NCBI GenBank assembly: GCA_019419895.1
Contig: JAHZIE010000054.1
Location: 1-17,135 of the forward strand
Length of the DNA: 17,135 nt
From: Clostridiales bacterium
Lineage (GTDB): Bacteria > Bacillota > Clostridia > Oscillospirales > Acutalibacteraceae
Direction of reading: 5' to 3'
Program-made: the position numbers and the translations under genes
Notes under the pieces: generated by a model
The model's database searches: none
What the model was told of the DNA's origin: nothing
What the model saw: only the letters and a program-made list of their open reading frames with translations
Shown: positions 1 through 7,184 of the stretch, piece after piece
How the letters are laid out: every line of letters starts with the position of its first letter
Position numbering within the stretch: position 1 is the stretch's first letter

Positions 1-2230
1 TGGAGCGGAATCCTATATCATAAGCCTCCGAATTTTTAGGAACCGATTTGAAATACACACCCTTTGTCCCGTTGGCGGCCAAAGCGGACATGATGCCATA
101 AGTGACGTTGGAGATCACCGCGCCTTTCCACAGCGTCTCCCGCACAGCCTCTCCGTTTCCAGCCAAGCCTGAGGGTACAGAGGAAATATCCTTTCCAAGA
201 GCAGGAGAATGGAATGGGCAGCCTTTCTTTCCAAAGGCATCCATAGAGAAATTTTTAAAATTGATCCGGCGGGCGGCCCGCTGATTGCGAACGGTGTAAT
301 CATTGGACGCCGGATCAGCAAAAAGAGGGATCTCATCCAACACACAGTCCAAATCATATCCCTCCTCCTTCCAGAATTCCGGAAGGCTTACCTTCCCGTG
401 AGGAGAATAGTACCAGTTTTCCCGAATGGTCAGCCAACCATCCTTCAGGCGTTCCCTTTCTCCCTCCGGCATCCCCGCAAACTGCCATGGAACTGTATGG
501 ACAATTAAATTGCTGAAAATAGAATCTTCCGCCAAATGATAGGTACAGTGAAGGTTCATCTGCCCACAGACAAGAATGTTATGATGGACCCTTCTGAAAA
601 ATCCTTCCCGCAGCTTAATTCCTATTCCCAGGCAGAGATTATAGCTGATCTCATAATTGCTGGATCCATCATCCAGATCAATCCCCCAGGAATGCCCCGT
701 ATTCTGATTGTGGTAAAAACGGTTATGGTAAATCTGTGTGGTTTCCTGGCAGTCAAAAAGAGCATAAGGCTTTGCAGCCTCCCCATAAAGGCCCTGAGCA
801 TTATAGCAGGGAACGCTCCAAAACCTGTCCCTTCCCCAGGAATTAAACGGACCGTGATCCGTTGTTTCCTTTTGCGCGTCAAAGAAGTCATTATGGGCTA
901 TCATATGCCCGCCAAAGGTACCGTCATTGATGTTGACACAGGAACGCGCGCTGTTATGTATGGTATTATGGGATATCGTAATATGCTTTGCCATGGAAAT
1001 ATTAACCCCACTCGATTGTTTTTCAACCAAACCTATCCCATCCATATGGTTGTTGGAAACCGTAATCTCATGAGGATAATTTTCTGTCTTAGGGCCGCCG
1101 CGCTTCTCCATAACGGCGGTTCTGTGCACAGGCAGCTCCGGATGGAGATCGTTCGGCCAATAGGACGGTTCCCTCACCGCGTCTGGCAGCCCCACGATCT
1201 GAATACAGGAAGCGCCGGTATTGACAAATTCATTCCCCCCCACTTTATGATTGAAATTTTTTCCGCTGAAAAAGATTCCATTGCCGCCAATGTCCCGAAA
1301 GACACAGTCTTGAATGGAAAGATTCCGGCAGTTCTCCGCGTAGAGTGCTCCGCTCCTCACAACACACCAGTCCCCGCGGAGGAGGGGAACATATTCTTTT
1401 CCGGGTTCATCGATGGAAAACATCGTTCCAGCGGTCTTTTCAAAGGCAATATTATGAAACTCAACGCTATCCACATTCTCCATATGAATCAGTTCGGACT
1501 GAAGCACCACCTCCGCCTCCGCTTCCGAAAGGGAAAACTCATTGGGAGGATAAAAATACAGGCGTCCCCCCGAAGAATCATAATACCATTCCCCGGGAAC
1601 GTCCAGCTCCTCAAAAATATTTTCCACCACTAGGTTTTCACTGTCATAAGAGCTGCCCCGGTTATTGTCCCCCACCCAGCGAAGGGCAAGACCCAGGGGA
1701 CTATCTGCCTTCTTGCCGGTAATCAGATAGGAATTCCCTCCCCACCCCGAGGAATGAAGCGCCCGAATCCTTCCTCCCTCTACATTCGTATAAGATGAAG
1801 CTCGCTTTTTTATATCTGCTTCCGATGCAGTCCCGCCCAAAGGAAGCGTTCCCTTTTTCTCATTGGGATATCTTGCCATCGTCTGCCTTTTGCCGTCCAG
1901 ATAAAAGGCATCCACCTTCCATCCAGCGGGAACCGGAGCCGAAAAAATTCCCTGCCGAAAAAATTCCCATTCCATATGTCCCAGGGGGACGGCGCCTGTG
2001 AAAACAGTTCCTCTTTCTCCACAGAACTTCAGATGAGAATCCTCTTTTGTCAAGTATAACGGTTCCACAAAAGGATAGCAGCCGGCTGAAAAGAAAAGCG
2101 TGTCATACCGCTTATTTAAGCGGACTTCCTTTATAGCCCGGCCGATGGTCTCAAACGGATGCTGAACTGTTCCAGTGCCAGTTTGATCATTTCCTGCTAA
2201 ACTTGAAACATAACATGTCAGTTTTTCCAT
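1..2230 (-). CDS. Right-handed parallel beta-helix protein, GH141-like, with C-terminal PDZ-like start; partial at left edge
   Basis: One uninterrupted minus-strand frame runs from ATG at 2230 to the window edge: 743 codons with no stop, so the C-terminus is missing. The start follows a good ribosome binding site (AAGGGGGT, about 9 nt before ATG). There is no signal peptide, which suggests a cytoplasmic enzyme. The N-terminus (Y-V-S, G-N-D, HPFETI at about 25-29) is typical of polysaccharide-active beta-helix proteins. Further family-like blocks are DGKRQTMARYPN (112-123), GEWYYDSSGGRLYFYPP (213-229), and the coil region INDGTFGGHM...DHGPFNSWGRD (about 434-468), with many N/H/I-rich helix rungs. 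GH141 is my best family match by recognition; related families such as GH120 are alternatives. From about residue 700 (LWKGAVISNV... then VPKNSEAYDIGF) the sequence resembles a PDZ domain, cut by the edge. Likely role: hydrolysis of a plant or host glycan fragment. Fold is fairly sure, substrate unknown. Confidence 0.8.
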   Translation of the reverse strand, partial: MEKLTCYVSSLAGNDQTGTGTVQHPFETIGRAIKEVRLNKRYDTLFFSAGCYPFVEPLYLTKEDSHLKFCGERGTVFTGAVPLGHMEWEFFRQGIFSAPVPAGWKVDAFYLDGKRQTMARYPNEKKGTLPLGGTASEADIKKRASSYTNVEGGRIRALHSSGWGGNSYLITGKKADSPLGLALRWVGDNNRGSSYDSENLVVENIFEELDVPGEWYYDSSGGRLYFYPPNEFSLSEAEAEVVLQSELIHMENVDSVEFHNIAFEKTAGTMFSIDEPGKEYVPLLRGDWCVVRSGALYAENCRNLSIQDCVFRDIGGNGIFFSGKNFNHKVGGNEFVNTGASCIQIVGLPDAVREPSYWPNDLHPELPVHRTAVMEKRGGPKTENYPHEITVSNNHMDGIGLVEKQSSGVNISMAKHITISHNTIHNSARSCVNINDGTFGGHMIAHNDFFDAQKETTDHGPFNSWGRDRFWSVPCYNAQGLYGEAAKPYALFDCQETTQIYHNRFYHNQNTGHSWGIDLDDGSSNYEISYNLCLGIGIKLREGFFRRVHHNILVCGQMNLHCTYHLAEDSIFSNLIVHTVPWQFAGMPEGERERLKDGWLTIRENWYYSPHGKVSLPEFWKEEGYDLDCVLDEIPLFADPASNDYTVRNQRAARRINFKNFSMDAFGKKGCPFHSPALGKDISSVPSGLAGNGEAVRETLWKGAVISNVTYGIMSALAANGTKGVYFKSVPKNSEAYDIGFRS

Positions 2231-2290
2231 TAGCGCCTACCCCCTTCATTTTAGTTTTTATAGCTTTTTAACAAAACCTGATATAGATTC

Positions 2291-2319
2291 ATTATATCCG
2301 AACTTTTTCCCCATGTCGA
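2291..2319 (-). promoter_or_regulatory. Sigma-A-type promoter for the beta-helix gene
   Basis: On the minus strand, TCGACA (2319-2314) is followed after exactly 17 nt by TATAAT (2296-2291). This has one mismatch to the -35 consensus and a perfect -10. Transcription should start near 2284, leaving a leader of roughly 55 nt before the ATG at 2230. Confidence 0.7.
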
Positions 2320-2388
2320 CAATATCGTTTAAAAATAATCACCAAACAATTCTCTAAAATACCAGTGTTTTCATTTCTATTCCCGGCA

Positions 2389-2483
2389 AAAGTGAATCAC
2401 TTTCAGCATCTTTTCTTAAAAGAACTTTTAAATATCATTCTATGTTTTTATATTCAGGTATCTGGTTCAACGGAAATTTTCCG
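2389..2483. promoter_or_regulatory. Cluster of three palindromes between csoR and the beta-helix gene
   Basis: The 337-nt gap 2231-2567 holds, besides the promoter and the terminator, three separate short palindromes upstream of the promoter: AAAGTGA-A-TCACTTT (2389-2403), TTAAAAG-AA-CTTTTAA (2416-2431) and CGGAAA-T-TTTCCG (2471-2483). The first is the most operator-like and lies about 70 nt upstream of the -35 box. They have different sequences, so they are not copies of one site. Control of the beta-helix gene by a sugar-responsive regulator is a plausible inference only. I see no coding sequence in the gap. Confidence 0.4.
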
Positions 2484-2501
2484 CCATTTTTGTGTAAACT
2501 C

Positions 2502-2540
2502 AATAAAAACAGAGTCCGGAGCTCCATACGGTCTCCGGAC
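2502..2540 (-). terminator. Intrinsic terminator of the copA-csoR operon
   Basis: GTCCGGAG (2540-2533, minus strand) pairs with CTCCGGAC (2521-2514) around an 11-nt loop. It is followed on the minus strand by TCTGTTTTTATT. It lies 28 nt past the csoR stop, as expected for the end of this transcript. Confidence 0.85.
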
Positions 2541-2567
2541 CCCTACGGGAAATTTTATTTTTTCGGC

Positions 2568-2831
2568 CTATTTCGCCAGCTTATCTATGACGTCAATTAA
2601 TTCCTCAATTTTCTGTTCGGCCGCCCCCTGAGAAAACGACTCCTGGACACAACATTTCATATGTGCCCGCAGGATTTCCTTATTTATTTTTCTCAAAATG
2701 GATTCTGTGGCTAAAAGCTGAGTGGAAATATCAATGCAGTATCTATCTTCCTCCACCATTTTTATCAGTCCATCCAACTGTCCCCTAGCAGTTTTCAGCA
2801 GCCGCATCACCTTTTCTTTATCGGCTTTCAT
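2568..2831 (-). CDS. csoR: Copper-sensing transcriptional repressor, CsoR family
   Basis: This 87-residue all-helical protein of the CsoR/RcnR (DUF156) family binds operator DNA when apo and releases it on binding Cu(I). The defining copper ligands are present with exact CsoR spacing: Cys32, His57 and Cys61 (C-x24-H-x3-C), which argues against the Ni/Co (RcnR) and formaldehyde (FrmR) branches. The N-terminal segment RLLKTARGQLDGLIKMVE (10-27) is the usual helix 1 with the conserved RGQ. The ATG follows AAGGAGA at good spacing. It is the last gene of the operon, 45 nt after the copA stop, and a terminator follows. Autoregulation through the operator at 5496-5518 is likely. Length is normal for the family. 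Confidence 0.93.
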   Translation of the reverse strand: MKADKEKVMRLLKTARGQLDGLIKMVEEDRYCIDISTQLLATESILRKINKEILRAHMKCCVQESFSQGAAEQKIEELIDVIDKLAK

Positions 2832-2876
2832 ATCTTCCTTTCTCCTTACTGTCGTTTTTCAAATTTTCCTTATCGC

Positions 2877-3110
2877 TTATTTTCCGAAAAACCCCCGTTT
2901 TTCTTCCACCAGCCCAGGCTGAAAGCCCGCTTGAGCAATAGCGTCTGTGAGGAGGCTGTCTGCCACTTCCTCCTTCATGGAAACAACGGCAATCTTTTTC
3001 TCCAAATCCACCTTGACTTTCTCAACCCCTAACACCTTCTCCAACGCTTTTTCTACAGAAGCGCTACAGTGTTCACAGTGCATTCCCTCCACATGTACAA
3101 TTTTTTTCAT
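2877..3110 (-). other. CopZ-like HMA tail of CopA with possible internal translation start
   Basis: The last 77 residues of the CopA reading frame form a complete heavy-metal-associated domain with GMHCEHC (Cys12 and Cys15 counted from the internal Met). It is joined to the last CopA helix by a charged linker of about 35 residues. The internal ATG at 3110 is preceded on the minus strand by GGGAGGAGAAG, a strong Shine-Dalgarno sequence at a slightly long spacing of 11-13 nt. The segment could therefore be made as a free CopZ copper chaperone in addition to being a CopA domain. The domain is clear from sequence; separate translation is inference. Confidence 0.55.
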
Positions 3111-5484
3111 GGTTTCATCTTCTCCTCCCTCAAATTCCAATCTTTCTTTCTTCTGCTCCTTGTGCCCGGGTAACGCTATTCCATCCGGACGTTTTTCAAC
3201 CGTCTTGATCCAACTATCCTCAGCCATATACTTTGGCCGGAAAAATTTCAGCCTGAGCGCATTTGTCACAACGCATACCGAACTGAGACTCATGGCGGCA
3301 GCCGCAAACATGGGGTTAAGCTTCCATCCCAAAAGAACAAAAAATACACCGGCCGCCAGAGGGATGCCAACCATATTATAAAAAAAGGCCCAAAACAGAT
3401 TCATCTTAATATTTCGCATTACCTTTTTGCTCAGCTGGACGGCAGCCGCCACATCCATAAGATCGCTTTTCATCAGAACAATGTCCGCCGAGTCAATAGC
3501 AATATCCGTTCCCGCCCCAATGGCGATTCCCACATCCGCCCTTGCAAGAGCAGGCGCGTCGTTAATGCCGTCGCCCACCATGGCGACCTTTTTTCCCTCT
3601 AACTGCAGTTTGCGGATTTCTGCCTCTTTCTCCTGCGGCATCACCTCGGCGATCACCTTTTGTATGCCTGTCTGCCGCTGAATACTACAGGCGGTTTTCT
3701 GATTATCTCCTGTCAGCATAACCACCTCAATTCCCATAGCCTGGAGTTCTCCTACCGCGCGGCCGCTGGATTTTTTCACTACATCCGCAACGGCAATGCA
3801 TCCCAGCAGACGGTTTCCTTCGGCAAAAAAGAGGGGCGTTTTTCCCTCTTCGGCAAACGCTATCCCTTTTTCCATCAAAGGGTCGCCTTCCACCTGTTGT
3901 TCTTCCAAAAAGGCGGAATTGCCGGCCAGGCAAGGTTCACCGTCAATCCTTCCCGTCACGCCGCGTCCAGAGACAGCCTGGAAGTTTTTCACCTCCGCAG
4001 GCTCCAGCTTTCCCTTCACAAATTGCCTTCGCTAAAGGATGTTCCGACTGTTTTTCCAGTCCTCCGGCGATTCTCAAAAGTTCTTCCTTCTCTACACCTT
4101 CCGCGGTTATTACATCTGTTACCTCCGGTTTGCCCTCTGTCACCGTACCAGTCTTATCCAATACTACGGTTTTAACGTCATGAAGAATTTCCAACGCTTC
4201 CGCCGATTTGATCAGGATACCGTATTCAGCTCCCTTTCCGGTACCGACCATGATGGCCACCGGTGTCGCCAGCCCCAGGGCGCAGGGGCAGGATACCACT
4301 AAAACAGCAATGCCAATGGAAAGAGCAAATTCAGCGGTACTTCCCAGAACAAGCCATATGACCGCCGACAGTATAGCAATGGTGATAACCACCGGAACAA
4401 AAACGCCGCTGATTTTGTCGGCCAGCTTGGCAATAGGAGCCTTGGAATTTCCGGCTTCCTCCACCAGACGGACGATCTGAGCCAAGGCAGTATCCTGCCC
4501 AACCTTGGTAGCCCGAAAACGGAAAAAACCTGTTTGGTTGATGGTGGCGGCCGCTACAGCGTCTCCCGCGTTTTTTTCCACTGGGATGCTTTCCCCTGTG
4601 AGAGCGGACTGATCGACCGCTGTTGTTCCTTCCAAAATCACACCGTCCACTGGGATGCTTTCCCCGGGGCGGACCAGCACGATATCCCCTGAAAGCACTT
4701 CTTCCGCAGGGATCGTCAGTTCCTGTCCACCGCGTTCCACACGCGCCGTCTTTGGAGCAAGGTCCATCAATTTCGCAATCGCCTCTCCGGTTTTTCCTTT
4801 GGAACGGGTTTCGAGAAACTTTCCGAGGGTAATCAGCGTCAGGATCATGGCGGCGGACTCAAAATACAAATCCCCCATATAGCGGTGCACCATTTCAGTC
4901 ATATGATGACCCAGGCCATAGCCAATTGCGTAAATGGCGATAATACCGTATATCAACGCCGCAGAGGAACCAATCGCGATGAGAGAATCCATATTGGGCG
5001 CCCCGCGGAACAGGGAACGGAAGCCTACCTGATAATACTTCCGATTGACAAAAACAATGGGAATACACAGCAGCAGCTGGGTAAAAACAAAGGTCACCGC
5101 GTTTTCCTCCCCCTCCAGAAAGAAAGGAAGGGGGTAGTGAATCATGTGAGACATGGAAACATACATCAGCGGAATTAAAAACACAAAAGATACTATCAGG
5201 CGCATCTTCATATTTTTCAATTCTGGCTCATTTTTACGCGAGGTTGCCCTGACGGCAGACTTCTTTTTCCCTTCCCCAGCCAGAGACGCGCCATATCCCG
5301 CATGTTCCACCGCCTGAATAATTTTATCCGCGGTAATCTTTTCCGGCTGGTATTCTACCTCCATGGAGTTAGAAAGCAGGTTGACTTGAACCTCCTCTAT
5401 CCCTTCCAGTTTTTTCACACTTTTTTCCACATGAGCGGAACAAGCAGAGCAGCTCATCCCGGTCACAGAAAATTTCTGTTTCAT
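2877..5484 (-). pseudogene. copA: Copper-exporting P1B-type ATPase CopA, frameshifted, with C-terminal CopZ-like domain
   Basis: A Cu(I) pump at the membrane, read in two frames. Frame A starts at ATG 5484 (GGAGG 6 nt upstream) and runs 513 codons to a TGA at 3943. It has an N-terminal HMA domain (GMSCSAC, Cys12/Cys15), the TGES loop (296-299), the CPC membrane site (399-401), DKTGT with the phosphorylated Asp443, and the HP motif (482-483). Frame B carries the rest to TAA at 2877: AVSGRGV, MLTGDN, GDGINDAPAL, then YNMVGIPLAAG and MSLSSVCVVTNALRL, the membrane motifs of Cu(I) pumps. Homology passes from A to B around 3992-4027, near the purine run GAAGGGAAAG. Deleting one base there restores a protein of about 868 residues. 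Frame B has a TAG at 4032-4034, so it cannot extend upstream. It may be a true disruption or a sequencing error. Programmed frameshifting is less likely because the needed shift is +1 or -2. Confidence 0.9.
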
Positions 5485-5495
5485 TTCTTGCCTCC

Positions 5496-5518
5496 ATCCC
5501 CCACCCTAGGTGGGGTAT
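5496..5518. promoter_or_regulatory. CsoR operator upstream of copA
   Basis: The plus strand reads ATCCCCCACC-CTA-GGTGGGGTAT, with perfect 7-bp arms CCCCACC/GGTGGGG (5499-5505 and 5509-5515) extended by matching AT ends. GC-rich pseudopalindromes bordered by TA/AT are the known CsoR box type. It lies between the copA promoter and its ribosome binding site, so bound CsoR would block initiation or early elongation. It ends 12 nt before the start codon. Confidence 0.8.
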
Positions 5519-5533
5519 TTATGCTATATTTAT

Positions 5534-5562
5534 ATTATGGATCTTTCCCTTCCTTCTGTCAA
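5534..5562 (-). promoter_or_regulatory. Sigma-A promoter of the copA-csoR operon
   Basis: On the minus strand a perfect TTGACA (5562-5557) is followed after 17 nt by CATAAT (5539-5534). Transcription would begin near 5527, just upstream of the CsoR operator. Confidence 0.75.
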
Positions 5563-6029
5563 GAGCAAAATTCGTTTTGTTTCCGTTTGTCCATTCTTTT
5601 TTCTAGTATTGGCTTTTCCCCTAAAATTATCAGTGATATGCTGGCATCCATGACGAAAGCGTTTTTCTTCTTTCTCTCACCTCCTAGTCCGTTGCAATTC
5701 ATCTCAAACTTTTTATCTTTCTTCGGGGAAGCTTTTTTCAAAAGCGGCATTTTGTATTATTCTTAGTGATATTCAAAACCATTTTTCCAAGATTATTTTG
5801 TTCTTTGTTATCTGACAGAGCTGCTTTCTTTTCTGTTTAAAGGAAAACATATAAAAACGCATGGTCAGAGGTATATCCTCCGCCATGCGCTTTTTGTCAT
5901 CCTTCTATTTTACCAGCATTTAAAACAGTCCTGCGGTATGTCTGATATCCCTTACCTGCCGCAGTTTCTTTCCCTTGACTTTGGAAAAGGAAACGTTTAA
6001 GATAGACATGAAATCCTGGAGTTTTTTCG
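5563..6029. other. Intergenic region between the copA promoter and the URO-D-fold gene
   Basis: No recognisable gene. It holds one terminator (5853-5895, listed separately). A weak minus-strand frame of 63 codons (5750-5559) is lysine-rich, lacks a ribosome binding site at its first ATG and runs into the copA promoter, so I do not call it. A perfect Shine-Dalgarno sequence AGGAGGTGA (minus strand, 5686-5678) has no start codon at a usable distance; the next ATG (5651) is 26 nt away. Confidence 0.5.
5853..5895. terminator. Bidirectional intrinsic terminator
   Basis: Outer arms CGCATGG (5858-5864) and CCATGCG (5883-5889), with inner arms GAGG/CCTC around a 5-nt loop, are flanked by an A-run (5853-5857) and a T-run (5891-5895). 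It works in either direction. It most likely ends the minus-strand transcript of the gene ending at 6030, leaving a 3' UTR of about 140 nt. Confidence 0.8.
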
Positions 6030-7088
6030 TCATCGGCGGCTCATTTCCTCATAGGCCTCTTCATACCACAGCGCATGGTCCACTGGTGTGTTTGGGGGGA
6101 TATGGTTGCCCACCGCCATAAAGAATCCCGGACACTTCTTCCCGATATCCATGCAGCGTTTCACCTCGTGACGGATATCTTCTTTGGTTCCGCTCAGAAG
6201 GATTCGTGTGTCGGCGTTTCCTACAAATACATGGGTTTTTCCATAGCGTTGCGCGATATAAGACATGTCTGTGGTAGGTTCCATTACAAAACCATGAACA
6301 CCTGACGCCGCGATGTCGTCAATAAACTCTGTAAAGGTTCCGTCAGAAGTATAAAGCACCCGTTTTCCACTTTCCAGCACTGGGGCAAACATCTTCTTAT
6401 AATTTGGAAAAATATATTCTCTATACCACTGTGGAGATACAAACGCGCCGGAGGTCCAGACAATATCGTCATGAATCATTACAACAGGCGCCTTGCAGCA
6501 GGCAAGCGCCCCAAAGTAACGGGAAATCCACTGGCAGTATCGGTTAGTAAACTCACCGAATTTTTTTGAGTCCTCCCCCATCGCGGTGAGAAGGATATCC
6601 CATCCAAGCATACCGATAAGCCCCGACATACAGGTGATATACACTCCGGTCATATTCACCAGGTTGGGCATTTCCGCGCAGCGCTTATCATAATTTTCAT
6701 TAAACTTCCTCACAATGTCCTCATGCGCTTCATAGGGAAGCTGAGTGAGAGGATCAAATGCCCAGACATCGTCTGTATCCTGGAAGGGCGAAGCTTTCGC
6801 CTCATGAAAATCACCCCCGCCCTGCTGATAGATGGCATGCCCCATATCTGTTTTAAAATTTCCGAGATAATTGTCCCCCACCATAATGTTCCACATCAGG
6901 TCGTAGTTCCAGGCTTCGGTAAAAGCGCGTGACGCCTTGACCTGTACCTCTGCCGGACTATTTTCATCCACTGAAATCCCAGTAACCCTCTGCACCAGAT
7001 TCCAGTGGAAATGAGCCGAATATTCTGTTCTTGGTACTCTGTCTGGCATTTCCAGATACAGCGCCGCCATTCCGTCCTGCAATGACAT
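6030..7088 (-). CDS. Uroporphyrinogen decarboxylase-fold protein (URO-D/methyltransferase superfamily), function unknown
   Basis: A 352-residue protein of the URO-D superfamily, which holds heme-pathway decarboxylases and the MtaA/CmuA-type methyltransferases that act on corrinoid or CoM. Start at ATG 7088 is chosen because GAAGGAG precedes it at good spacing; a longer upstream frame has no such site and loses similarity. Visible features are MPDRVPRTEYSAHFHW (14-29, the superfamily N-terminal strand), HDD (206-208), YTSDGTF (246-252), VGNAD (289-293) and GFFMAVGNHIPPNTP (321-335, the usual C-terminal glycine/proline block). The His-x-Cys zinc motif expected in MtaA-like enzymes is absent, with YTSDG at that place, and the catalytic RQAGRY of true HemE is absent too. 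So it is neither a confident heme enzyme nor a confident methyltransferase. No corrinoid protein is nearby. The AraC regulator diverges from it, 96 nt apart between start codons, and probably controls it. Confidence 0.8.
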   Translation of the reverse strand: MSLQDGMAALYLEMPDRVPRTEYSAHFHWNLVQRVTGISVDENSPAEVQVKASRAFTEAWNYDLMWNIMVGDNYLGNFKTDMGHAIYQQGGGDFHEAKASPFQDTDDVWAFDPLTQLPYEAHEDIVRKFNENYDKRCAEMPNLVNMTGVYITCMSGLIGMLGWDILLTAMGEDSKKFGEFTNRYCQWISRYFGALACCKAPVVMIHDDIVWTSGAFVSPQWYREYIFPNYKKMFAPVLESGKRVLYTSDGTFTEFIDDIAASGVHGFVMEPTTDMSYIAQRYGKTHVFVGNADTRILLSGTKEDIRHEVKRCMDIGKKCPGFFMAVGNHIPPNTPVDHALWYEEAYEEMSRR

Positions 7089-7121
7089 AAAACCGCTCCT
7101 TCGCAATTGTTGTTTGCTGCT

Positions 7122-7130
7122 ATTATAGCA
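7122..7130 (-). promoter_or_regulatory. Extended -10 promoter of the URO-D-fold gene
   Basis: The minus strand reads TGC-TATAAT (7130-7122), an extended -10 element inside a 13-nt palindrome TGCTATAATAGCA (7130-7118). No good -35 hexamer sits at 17 nt, which fits a promoter that needs an activator such as the divergent AraC protein. The predicted start near 7115 gives a leader of about 27 nt. Confidence 0.55.
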
Positions 7131-7184
7131 GGGTTCCCTTTGCGGCAACATGGAAAAAAACAGGAAAAGGATGTGATTTTCCGT

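Noticed and set aside
536..1633. Long plus-strand open frame of 365 codons, with a smaller one at 1345-1722
   Set aside because: It lies opposite the continuous beta-helix gene, has no ribosome binding site and an amino-acid text unlike any family; the minus strand has clear domain text throughout.
3992..4027. Programmed ribosomal frameshift in copA like that of E. coli
   Set aside because: The E. coli event is a -1 slip on a heptamer after the first HMA and yields a short chaperone; here the needed shift is +1 or -2, no slippery heptamer fits, and it falls inside the catalytic domain.
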